This document shows, piece by piece, positions 54,235-64,000 of a stretch of DNA of 64,000 nucleotides. The stretch lies in the NCBI GenBank assembly GCA_022702485.1, contig JAJIYY010000004.1, forward strand, positions 3,224,001 through 3,288,000. Reading direction: 5' to 3'. Position numbers and translations under genes: made by a program. Source of the stretch: Simplicillium sp. C3G150-2. Lineage: Eukaryota; Ascomycota; Sordariomycetes; Hypocreales; Cordycipitaceae. Position 1 is the stretch's first letter. Every line of letters starts with the position of its first letter. Below the pieces are notes generated by a model that saw only the letters and a list, made by a program, of their open reading frames with translations, was not told the DNA's origin and made no database searches.

Positions 54235-54982
54235 GACTTGTCAAAAGTGCTCCCATTAGCCCATGCCCCCGAAAATCTGTGTGTCTCTTGCCCTTGTGCC
54301 GCCCTATTCGAAAGGATGGCGAGTCCCGGCTGAAGGGAATGGGAATGCGATCTCCCACAGGGGCGTTAGCGGGGTAGGGTATAGCTACAGTAGCTGCAGT
54401 AAGGTTTCGGGCGAATACACAGGTGATTGGCCCTTCCGGTTTGTCCGGTTTGGGGGCAGTTTCTGAAATCCTACTTAACTACAAGTAGATCTCGTGCCAT
54501 CCCCATGTCGGAGCAATCTGTTCAGCCCTGTTTTGTATCTTTCTCCGTGTCAAAGACGGGGTGAGATGCTACGTTTGTGCCTGCCCTCTGCTGGGCACTG
54601 GTTGGCTCCTTCCCCGCTATCGCTATCGCTATCGCTATCCGCTACTGCTACTGCTACAGTTAGTACTGCTGCCACTGTTGCAAGGCCTGTTGCAGGGCCG
54701 CTGGAAAAGGCAGGCGCGCTAATATTAATAAAATCTGCGTCGCGCCTGCCAAAAGTCCAGCAACGGGCTAGACCCACCAAATTTTGCTGCTGCCGTTTCT
54801 CTTCCAGCATCACTTGTCGTCGCTCTGAACATTCTTTTTCGTCTTGCCAAACGCAAGCTCCAGCTCCATCGACGGCTTCAACTGCGCATCTTCAGCAACC
54901 TTTATCAATTTCGCACCCGGCCCCGACGTGTATGCTTGCGACGGCGCTGCGAAATCGACGACTCAGTGTGCCGTCAAGCGCC
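54235..54982. other. Shared upstream region of the DUF167 and HAD genes
   Basis: About 750 bp. It contains (GCTATC)4 at 54616-54639 followed by (GCTACT)3. The frame of HAD exon 1 is open back to 54494 across these repeats, but the sequence there is low-complexity and the start was placed later. Confidence 0.5.
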
Positions 54983-56683
54983 ATGGCCTCGGCCTTTAGC
55001 ACCTACCATGGCTCTGGGGACCAGTCCAAATATACCCTCACAGCGCTGGGCAGATGGTCATGTCTGAATAAGCAGCTTCCTGGTATTTGCGCCTTGCACG
55101 CTGTAGGAGCCGGCAGTTGTTAATGTTTGCAGATGCTTCCAAGATTCGCGCCCTCCACGTCTACGACTTTGACAATACCTGTATGCGTTTTACGTCCATC
55201 ATTTGCGTTCCCCGACCAGCTCTAACATTGTGACCTAGTATTCAAAACGCCCCTACCGAATCCGATAATATGGAACGGCACCACGATAGGCATGATATCA
55301 AGTCAGGATGTCTTCATCAATGGAGGCTGGTGGCATGATAGCCGCATCCTGGCTGCGACGGGCAAGGGTCTCGAGAAGGAGGAACCTCGTGCCTGGGAGG
55401 GGTGGTGGAACGAAAAGGTTGTCGAGTTGGTCAGACTGACTATGAAGCAGCCTGATGCGCTCTCGGTTCTGTTGACGGGCCGCTCAGAGAATGGGTTTTC
55501 GGACCTGGTCAAGCGCATCGCCAAGAGCAAAGGGCTCGAATTCGACATGGTCGTTCTGAAGCCGCAGGTCGGCCCCGAAAACCAAAGGTTCGAAAATACA
55601 ATGAATTTCAAGCAAATATACCTCACGTCGTTGATGGAGACGTACAGCAATGCCAAAGAGATTAGAGTTTACGAAGACCGACCGAAGCACACACAAGGGT
55701 TCCGCGACTTCTTCGAACAGTACAACCTCACACAAGCGACGAAGCCTACGAGGGGGACGATAGACGCCGAAGTCATCCAGGTTGCAGATATGTCAACGAC
55801 ATTGGATCCAGTGGTGGAAGTGGCTGAGGTACAGCGCATGATCAATCTTCACAATGACGAGGTCCTCAAGCAGCCTCTTCATCTGCGCCCGAGTCGATTA
55901 AAAATCAGCCATGTAGCTTTCTTCACGAGTTACATGATTGAGAGCGAGGATACTAAGAAGCTTCTCGCTCTGGCTGACATCCCTGCCGACATCAAGGAGA
56001 CAAATCTCAAATTCCATGGTAATACCATCATGATTTGCCCGCGGCCTTGTCCTCCCGCACTTCTCAAAAAAGTTGGCGGCATGGGAAGCAAGATGCTATG
56101 GGAAGTTACAGGCACAGCGTGCTACGAGAATAGTATCTGGGCAGCTTGTCTGAAGCCCGTCCCAGGCAACGCCACATTTCACAGCGAGAACCCGGTACCT
56201 TTGGTCATCCTAGCTATCAAAAAGGGTTCAAGAGCAGTAGAAGCTGGCAAAATTAATATGTGGGCCGCTCTACCGCCAGAGAAGCGCTTCACATTCGAAA
56301 CAACAGTAGGGGAGAAGGCTCTTCTCAAGATTGAAAAGGAGGATCCCCGAGAAGCAGAATACAGCAATCTGTACAATAACAGCGCCAACGACGCCAACAA
56401 CGCCAACAATACCAACCCGAATAACCAAGGTGCTAAGCGCAAGTTTCAAGACGATAACATACCAACCGGTCCCGCAAAGATGGTTGGCCGTGGTAACTAT
56501 GGTCGCGGACGTGGAGGCCAGGGATTCCGCGGCAAGGGCGGTAGAGGACGAGGCGGTCGTGGCAAAGGCAATTACTACAAGTCTCTGGACGATGTTGATC
56601 CGAGAGGTCAGCAGGATTCGGCCCAGGCGGCTGCACAGGGGGGGCAAGCTGGCAACCCGACGGATTTGCAAAATTATTATTAG
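54983..56683 (+). CDS. HAD-superfamily 'Swiss army knife' RNA-repair-like protein
   Basis: Exons 54983-55082, 55133-55180 and 55239-56683, giving 530 residues. Exon 2 is only 48 bp and carries HVYDFDNT, the first HAD motif (DxDxT); junctions LNKQLP|DASK and FDNT|LFKTPLPNP are in phase. The second HAD element is LLTGRSENGF. The family (HAD_SAK) also carries EIRVYEDRPKHTQGF, the DD-type third motif. A following domain ends in an RGG-rich tail (GRGNYGRGRGGQGFRGKGG), typical of RNA binding. The family was proposed to act in RNA repair because relatives are fused to RNA ligase or kinase modules; a direct activity is not established to me. The start is an ATG in a strong GCCATGG context, but an in-frame ATG at 54931 is also possible. 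Confidence 0.85.
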
Positions 56684-56962
56684 AAATAGCGTTTTGGCTG
56701 TCGGGGAGTTGACTGTAGGATCATGTATGGTATAATGGAATGGCATGGCGTTTGACAAGGCACTTGGTAGATATGAAACTCGTGTGGGAATAAATGTTGC
56801 CTATTACTTTTCATCTGTATCTCACTTGTACAAAATTGCTGCATATGAGATTTGTATGATATGATGTTGTAATTGTTATCTTGAGAGTCAAGTATGATGA
56901 ATTGTTTTTTATTCTTTTTGCTTCTAGTTTACCTTACTTTTGATGTAGTCTATATGCTTCAT

Positions 56963-59211
56963 CTAATCACTATCCTCATCACTGTCCTCCTCATCGGCAT
57001 TCTCCAACCACTCCACCAACACTCTACACTTCTCCTTCAACGCAGCCATAGCATCTCCCTCTACGGCCCTCTCATCCTCCCACCAAGTGAGGATACCCTC
57101 CTCCTCAAGAATGTCCAGCGCATACAGCTGCTGCATGAGCGCAGCGAGCAACGTGCCGGCTTTAGCGGGCTCAACGTCCTTGATGTGCTGCAGAGCCCGC
57201 TGCGTGGCGAGGATATACTCGACCTGTTCGGTTTCGCCGCCGCCGACGCCGACTTCGTCGATGAATTTGGTTGCGCCGGCGCGGGCGGTGAGGGCCGTTT
57301 CAGCGGCCTTGGAGGGCTCGAGGGAGCCGTATTCGGGGGACAAGAGCTCGGCGGCGCGGCGGACAAAGGCGGTGGCGACGGCGCGGCGCATCATGTTGTC
57401 GGAGGCGTTGTTGGCGAGGCGGAGGCCCATGAATTCGAGCTTGGCGGAGTCGAAGTCACCGGTGGGGGCGCGGAGGGCGTCGACGAGGCCGTGGACGGCG
57501 TCGTTGTGGAAGGACAAGGCGTCGTCGGAGGCGTTGGAGCCGGTGCGGGAGTGGGAGGGTATGAAGTCGGTGTCGGAGTCGGAGGTGGATGAGATGGAGG
57601 ATGAGAGGGTGGAGATGGAGGAGGTGGAGATGTTGAAGGAGGCGAGGGAGTAGATGAGGGATTGTTGGAGTTGGGAGGGGTCGCGGTCTTCGAGATCGTC
57701 GGGAGTGTCGACGAAGGTGGTGGCGTTGGTGGAGGGGCCGAGGAGGGCGGTGTTGGGGGTGCTGCTGGCTACGAGGGATGTGTTGGGCGGGAGGGTGATG
57801 GAGGGGGAGATGGTGACGGATGAGGCGATGAGGGTGCCCGAGGGGATGGTGGTGGATTCGCCGATGGAGGCGGAGGATGCGATGATGGAGTGAGTGACGG
57901 TCGCGGAGGAGGAGATGGTAACGTTGTCCCAGATGATGGCGTTGGTGAGGACGACGTTGGCGCCAATGGTGCAGCCGCTGCCGATGATGCTGTTGGTGAT
58001 GGTCGTCGAGGCCCCGATGGATGTGTTGCCGCCGATGATGGAGTGGGAGAGCTTGGCGTCGGGAGCGTGGGTTGCGCTACATTCGATGACGACGGAGTTG
58101 GGGTGTCGGCGGTAGGATTGCTTGGGAGAGAGGTTGTTCTCGGGCAGGAAGGGGAATGTCCAGCGGCTGAGGATGTCGCGGCTGATGGAGTCGTACATTT
58201 GGAGGTTGCTTGCGCGGGCGGCGTAGCCGTCTTGTACGATCTCGGCGTAGATCATCTTGCCGTTGAGTTCCCAGTCTTTGAGGACGCCGTGGAGGAAGTT
58301 GCGGCGGGGGAGTTCGTAGTCGAAACTTTCGGACCAAAGGGCGAGCACTTCGGGAGTGCAGATGTCGATGTGGGCGTCGATGAGGTCGGCGCGGACCTCA
58401 AAGTCGGTGGAGAGTTCTTCGGGGATGGCTGGGTCGAGGAGAGCGTAGTGGTCTTCGTCGAGGGGGCTCATTTCCTCGTAGTGCAGACAGCGCTTGTTGT
58501 GGGAGTCGACGACGAAGATGGGCGTGATGCCATTGGTCTTGGTGCGGTGGTTGTCGGGCCCGCCGCTGCGCAGGACCATGGTCATGATGTTGGAGGCGGA
58601 TTCTTCGCGGCGCTTGCGGTGGTCGGCCAGGATGGAGTCGAGCTGTATGTTGGACACGACGTCGCCGTGGACGAGGACAAAGTCTCCGTCGACGAGGGCT
58701 CGCTTGTCCAGATCACGGAGCACGTCGCCGGTGGATCGGGCGTCGGCGACACGGACGAATTGGACCACGGAGAAGGGCGATGAGCGCGACGACGCCGCCC
58801 AGCGGCTCTGGTTGACGTATTCCTCCACTCGGTCGGTTTGGGCTCCGCAGTACAGGTAGACTTCTTGGACGCCGTTCATGGCGAGGAACTCGAATGTGTA
58901 TTCGATGAGGGGTAGGTTGGCGAGTGGGAGGAGACACTGCAACTTGTGTTAGAGTGGGTGAAAGTCAATTAGGGAGCTGGGGCGAGTTACTCTTGGTGTG
59001 TCTAGTGTGAATGGCTTGAAGCGGTCTTGGAAGGAGTCGGCAAGGATCTGGAGAGCTTTGGTTAGATGGGAGTCATAAAATCTTGGAAAAGGGAACCCCG
59101 CGGATTGAAACTTACGACTGCTTGCAAGACATCTTCTGCTTTGGCGTCGGCACCGCCCTTGCCGGACTTTTTGCCCTTGCCAGCTGCGCTGTTCTTTCCT
59201 TTGTGCGACAT
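56963..59211 (-). CDS. gcd6: eIF2B epsilon subunit (GCD6)
   Basis: Exons 59211-59116, 59047-58991 and 58936-56963, giving 708 residues. Exon 2 encodes exactly 19 residues, and the junctions give LQAV|ILADSF and LDTPR|CLLPLANLPL, the standard start of the nucleotidyltransferase-like domain. After a Lys/Gly-rich N-terminus of about 25 residues come that domain (to about 330) and hexapeptide repeats of a left-handed beta helix (SIIGGNTSIGASTTI, SIIGSGCTIGANVVL, AIIWDNVTI). A Ser/Thr-rich linker follows, then the C-terminal W2/HEAT domain with catalytic acidic and Trp residues (EEEGILTWWEDE) and an acidic tail. It is the catalytic subunit of the guanine nucleotide exchange factor for eIF2. Confidence 0.96.
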
Positions 59212-62200
59212 TGCGACTGGGGAGGAACGCGGGTGCGATGTGTGATGGTGGTTGAGGTTGGAGGATGGATGGTGGTGGGTTGAATCTTTTCTCTGTGACT
59301 CAAAAAGTGGTGGGGCCTTGACCTTGACCTTGGCCTTGACCTTGTTCACCGTGGGGTTCACCGAATAGCTACCCGGGAGGGCCTTTTTGACACGACACAA
59401 CCGCCATTTGTATGTGTTTCTGGGCGTTATTTAAACATGGAATTGATACTGTATTGTTTTACAGGCATGGGGATATTCATGCGGTGAAGTGATTGTGAGA
59501 GATAGTTTGTGTTGCCGTTATGGTTAGGATATGATTGGCAAGTGTGTAAATTAGTTGAGGTGGGTTGATACAAAACTGTTGTTCAACAAGCAGCCAGCGA
59601 CAATCAAAATGAATTAGTACGATATCTACGGGTATTGGAGACACCAACAGGCAAGCATCCAGAACTACGCCCATTTGAGCAGTATACAACGTGGTGACAC
59701 CAGGTTTTGCACCTGTTCCATCGTAAGGCAATTGCCGCGTTCCTCGCGCTGCAGTGAAATTCTAAGCGGGGACAAGTCACAGTGTCAGGTCGCCCCTATG
59801 AGCAGACGAGGGCCATAAAATTATTAGTCTGTGCAATGAGAAAAGGGACGTTTAAAGAAACCTGTGCATTCCGCTCGCGGCTGACATCTCAGACAAAGTC
59901 AGATTGCAGACACGGCTTGCGCAAGACATTTGGACGGGGAGATGCGACGGCGATCGCGCTGGACCACGCGAGTTTGCGCCGGGAAAAAGCCAAAAAGCCA
60001 CTCGTGGGCTAATTAGGCCGCTTATGGCGTCGACCAATCGCCCTGCAGTAAGCTAGCTAGCTAGCTAGCAGTAATACGTGCAAAGAAAAAGGTTTACTGA
60101 CGCGCTACTGGATGCCCAGTAGCAGCGCATGACGGAAGAAAGCAAATCTTAATGCGGCTCAGCTCGTTCCTCCCGGATTGCCTGGAGTAGGGTCCAACTC
60201 AATTCGATAGTCTTGTGGGGATGCGGCGTCTTACTTTCTTTTTTGCTAAGCAGTGACAGTTTCATGATTTGTGATTTGAGGCACGAGGGCAAGTGACTTG
60301 CGTCAAACTCTTGCGCCATTGGGAGCCGAACGACAGAGAGAGAGAGCCTTTGACTCAGAGACGAAGAGCGAGCGAGAGGGGAACGGACTGCCGAATCACA
60401 GCACGGCAATGTTGAACCACTCAGCCTGATTGGGCGACTGGGAAGAAACGTTTTATGCAAGCCAGCTCACCTGAACGTGCAGCGTGCGATGATCCATAAC
60501 GAACTGGGGGTTTGCGTTGCTGAGGTGTGACAGCCAATGAAGGCGTGGCAGGCTCTTGTCACTGTCGCTATCGCAGGCGGAGGGACTGAAGAATGTTGCT
60601 GGGAACAAATGGACTCGAGAAATGCGACGGAAAGCGGGCGGCTTGAAGCGAAGCGATGTAAAGTGAGCTGATGTGGTGTGATTAGTGATTGAGGAGACTG
60701 AGTTTGCTGAGAGGCTTGAAAGTCATCGCCTGAGACGTTACGTTTGACCCAGCGATCCCTCGTAATTGGGGCCCGTCTCCCTAAAGTTTTGCGCGAGGCT
60801 GCCAAAACTCGAGACCAAGGGGAAAAAAGCAAAAGAAAATAGTGTCGAGGTTAGGGGAACCTTGTGAGCGCGCTAATTTTTTGGTTTTATTTTTGCTAGC
60901 TCATATGGCGTAGTTGGAGAGGGCATCTTGCGATGTTTGCCTGGTGTGCTATTAATACATTACATGAGTGCGCTGTAAATGCTGCAGTGCACTGAAACAA
61001 TCCACCGTAACCGACAGAGTATGTACCTACCGTACCTGAGAAACATGGCAGTAATAAACACTGCCTAGAAGACGCTACCGACAAACAAGACTACTTGACG
61101 GAAGCAATTTAACTACGCTAATTGTCAATTTGCACAACCGCGTAAGAATCAGCACATTCGCCAAGTATTGGACCATAATTAACATCCTTTTCCCGTCACT
61201 CAGCCAAAAGTACCTCCCCCCCGGCCAGCGGTTCCTCGTCTGCCCAATGACAGGGCCTCTAGCGTGCAGTTCAGTGGATGGATTAGCGTGGTTTGGCTGA
61301 CTCCACCCCGCTGCGGCCTGTACCTCGCGCTGCCTCTGATGCCCACATCTGCAGCAGCAGCAGCAGCAGACTTGCGGGAGAGCAGCACCCGAGTACAACA
61401 CGCACGTAAACTACAGCGCTCTCCCACTGCTCTCCCACTGCCCTCCTCCAACTGGAGGTCTCTCGCTCACTTTACAGCGCTGCCTAGGTACCTGCTGTGC
61501 CTTCCCCCCCCAACTCCATCACCCGAGCTCTCTCTCCTCCCAGTAAACTCGCGCTGCAGGCAATCCCATCATACAACCTTGGCCGCCATCATTTTTTTTT
61601 TCTTCCTCAACCACTCCCTGTTCCTAAAACACACAAGTCCCATCGTCGACTCGATAACCTCGAAACCACGCTCGCTTTTCAACTTTTATTGTTTACCTCC
61701 CAATCCAAGCGACAGTTTCTTGCCTTCGCTTTTACCCTCTTCGAAACGACGCAAACCTGCCCCCGGCCGAGCGAATTAATTTTGCGCCCCAGCCAGCAGC
61801 ACCCGCCAGCCCCCGTGTGTTGTATTCCAGAACCAGAGTCCAGAATCCCACCGTCGACCGGCCCGGACTCCGTCTGCAAGATTGGCTCGAAATAAATCAA
61901 ACGCATCGCGATTTGCTACGCCAGACGCTCCCTTCGCCTAACGGATCAATTGATTCCATCGGCAAGCCGCCCGCGATATCCTACCCGCAGCTCCATTGCG
62001 CCGCCTTCACTAAACCAACGGGCGCTGCGTGCGTTCGCATCATCATTCCATCACGACAAGGCCTGGTTCACAGGGCCTGATTCACAAGGCCTCATTGTGT
62101 GCAACGTTTGCTTTACCAACTGCTTCACGACTGCGGCTCTTCGAAACGGCCTCTTTTCACAGCATAGATTTGTCACCTACGGGCGACGTTGCACCCCGAT

Positions 62201-62289
62201 TCCATCACCGTCGATCCCGTGTCTTGTAAAGGCTCATCCACGCTCGGCAATTATTACAACCCAGCCACAACGTTACTCTCGCTTTCAAA
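59212..62289. other. Long intergenic between divergent eIF2B-epsilon and SKN7
   Basis: About 3.1 kb. Near the eIF2B start, CCTTGA repeats lie at 59316-59344. An (AGCT)n palindromic run is at 60051-60068, and a short GCAGCA run at about 61353-61371. From 61.5 to 62.28 kb it is CT-rich, the likely SKN7 promoter and leader. The open frames in this leader are not believed. No RNA gene is recognised. Confidence 0.55.
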
Positions 62290-63944
62290 ATGTCCGGTGC
62301 AGAGGCTCCCACAGCCACTACGGGCAATAATGCCAGCGAATTCGTATGTTTACAACCCAAAAACTGCTACAGGTGACTTGTATGCTGATGCTTTTCTTTA
62401 CCAGGTTCGCAAGCTCTTCAAGTAGGCTCCGATGATGTCAACCCCTTGATGCGTTGTTATTAACCTCAGTTTAGGATGTTGGAGGACCCTTCACATCAAG
62501 ATGTGGCCAGATGGGGCAAGGATGGAGACAGTTTCGTTGTCGTCGAGGTGTGTAATAATCTACGCTGGCCATACAAGCCGCCCATACAAATGCTGACACC
62601 GTCTTCACAACAGGGCGAGAAATTTACGAGGTCCATCCTCCCAAAACACTTCAAGCATAGCAACATGTCCAGTTTTATCAGACAACTCAACAAGTACGAT
62701 TTCCACAAAGTAAAGCCATCGGCAGACTTGGATGGAACTGCTCCCGCAGGCAACGTACGTCGCGCCACTACAGCACCAGACTTACTTACCTTTCATCACC
62801 AAACTGACAGTCACCACAGATCCTCGAATTCAAGCACCCTTATTTCAGAGTTGACAGCAAAGATGACTTGGACAACATTCGTCGTAAAGCTCCGGCTCCA
62901 CGTAAAGCGCAGACCACAGAAGACTTTACCACGACGCAACATGTCGGCGTCATTTCAGAACAGTTGACCGCCACTCAGCAGCAGGTCCAGCAACTCCAAG
63001 AGCTCTTTGCTGAAGTTTCGCAGACCAACCGACTGCTGGTCAACGAGGTTTTGACCATGCAAAAGATGCTTAACGCGCAAAAGCAGGCCCAGCACGAAAT
63101 GCTCAACTATCTGTCCGTCTACAACGGCGGTCGCGGCAATGCCCTGCCGAATCAGAGCAGACCCTCGAATGGCACCGTCGCGGGTGGTAGCTCCGACGAA
63201 AGCGTACCTGAGCTGCGCAGAGCCCGAGAACTGCTCTCCAGCGTCGCTCCCGATGCTGTTGCTGATCGCGAACTTGAGCGCTTGCACGGAGCGTATGGCT
63301 CCATGACCGATGCCGCCGCCATGGTTACTCCAGTCACAATGCCGTTGTTGCACGACCCCATTACTGATATCGCTCGCTATCCTGTGTACCCCGTGGGACA
63401 GACTGTTGGAATTGACCCCTTCTCGTCCGATCACATCCACAAGATCCCCTATGCCATTCCTAGCGAGGCTAGCGGTCTGACGGAGGCTCCTCAGCCGTCC
63501 AGCTCTAGCACGAGCATGTCAAATGCCACGCTGCCCGCTATTCCAGTCACGGCCGGTGCGAGAGAGAAGTTGTCGCAAATGTGGGGACCCAAGAAGCCTC
63601 ATGTGTTTTTGGTTGAAGATGATCCAACCTGCGCCAAGATTGGCATTAAGTTTTTGAAATCGATGGGCTGCGAGGTGGAACACGCTGTAAGTTTTTTCGA
63701 GTCGTTCATTTCGTCGTCGGTAGTGGCCAAGCTAACTGTGCATAGGAAAACGGTGCCGATGCTTATAACAGGGTTATCGCTGTTGGACAAGATTATTTCG
63801 ACTTGATCTTCATGGATATCATTATGCCTCGTCTCGACGGTGTCTCTGCTTCCATGTACATCCGCCAAACGAACTCTGCCACGCCAATCGTAGCCATGAC
63901 GTCCAACATTCGCCCTGACGAAGTCAACGGATATTTCGAGCACG
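62290..63944 (+). CDS. skn7: SKN7 response-regulator transcription factor (3' end outside the window)
   Basis: Six exons are visible: 62290-62343, 62405-62421, 62475-62547, 62614-62754, 62820-63686 and 63746-63944; a GTATGT donor at 63945 shows that the gene continues past the right edge. Exon 2 is a 17-nt microexon (VRKLF plus part of Lys). The HSF-type DNA-binding domain spans about residues 17-105 (SEFVRKLFKMLEDP, FVVVEGEKFTRSILPKHFKH, SSFIRQLNKYDFHKV), then a coiled coil (about 135-185, QLTATQQQVQQLQELF). The receiver domain starts near residue 370 (PHVFLVEDDPTCAKIG), with phospho-acceptor Asp in DLIFMDIIMPRLDG and the MTSN switch region. SKN7 links the HOG/Sln1 phosphorelay and Yap1 to oxidative and osmotic stress genes. 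Confidence 0.95.
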
Positions 63945-64000
63945 GTATGTGATTCGCTTTTTGGACGGTGGTCTTTGTCGGAGAACTGTTTGCTAACGCT

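Noticed and set aside
57890..58783. 297-residue plus-strand frame
   Set aside because: It lies entirely opposite the eIF2B-epsilon coding exon and is Val/Gly/Asp-rich, the mirror of high GC third positions. No domain is seen.
1..64000. CRISPR arrays, bacterial operons or phage elements
   Set aside because: No regularly spaced repeats. Spliced genes and fungal families throughout show that this is fungal nuclear DNA.

Overview
The window looks like nuclear DNA of a filamentous ascomycete, probably a sordariomycete and perhaps a hypocrealean. The reasons are short introns (about 50-120 bp) with GT-AG borders and CTAAC/CTGAC branch sites, CT-rich leaders, Zn2Cys6 regulators, a grainyhead/CSP-2 factor, a fungal SKN7, and a tRNA-Lys(CTT) with an 11-nt intron. 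Coding exons were joined by hand. Each junction was kept only if phase, splice signals and family sequence all agreed.

Left part (about 1.9-20.6 kb) is accessory. It holds a secreted 8-cysteine protein, then a run of enzyme genes with no backbone synthase: an alcohol-acetyltransferase-like gene (AATase), a berberine-bridge-like FAD oxidase, an SDR, a Zn2Cys6 regulator, an Ure2p-like GST, a second SDR and a RidA-like protein. The AATase and the first SDR each carry one in-frame stop that a single C-to-T change would explain, so this block may be decaying. Next to it is a second small unit: an anhydrosugar kinase (AnmK/levoglucosan kinase family) divergent from an MFS sugar-type transporter, followed by a second Zn2Cys6 regulator. 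Two related non-coding segments, at 13.5 and 20.6 kb, differ partly by C/T and G/A transitions, as repeat-induced point mutation (RIP) would leave. The second is joined to a remnant of the RidA gene.

Right part (21-64 kb) is mostly conserved housekeeping: GGA adaptor, HPC2/HIR subunit, RPAP1/Rba50-like protein, a B3/B4-domain protein, eIF2A, a DHA1-type MFS pump, a grainyhead/CSP-2 factor, a GNAT acetyltransferase, a DUF167 protein, a HAD 'Swiss army knife' protein, eIF2B-epsilon and SKN7 (cut by the right edge). A stretch of about 8.6 kb with no supportable gene lies upstream of the grainyhead gene.

The most novel item is a tandem pair of tiny two-exon genes at 34.55-35.19 kb. After splicing they encode secreted peptides of 48 and 56 residues with the same cysteine spacing (C-x9-C-x5-C-x4-C), the same intron position and phase, and a basic residue just before a Gln-Cys mature start. 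They lie directly downstream of a multi-pass membrane protein gene on the same strand.
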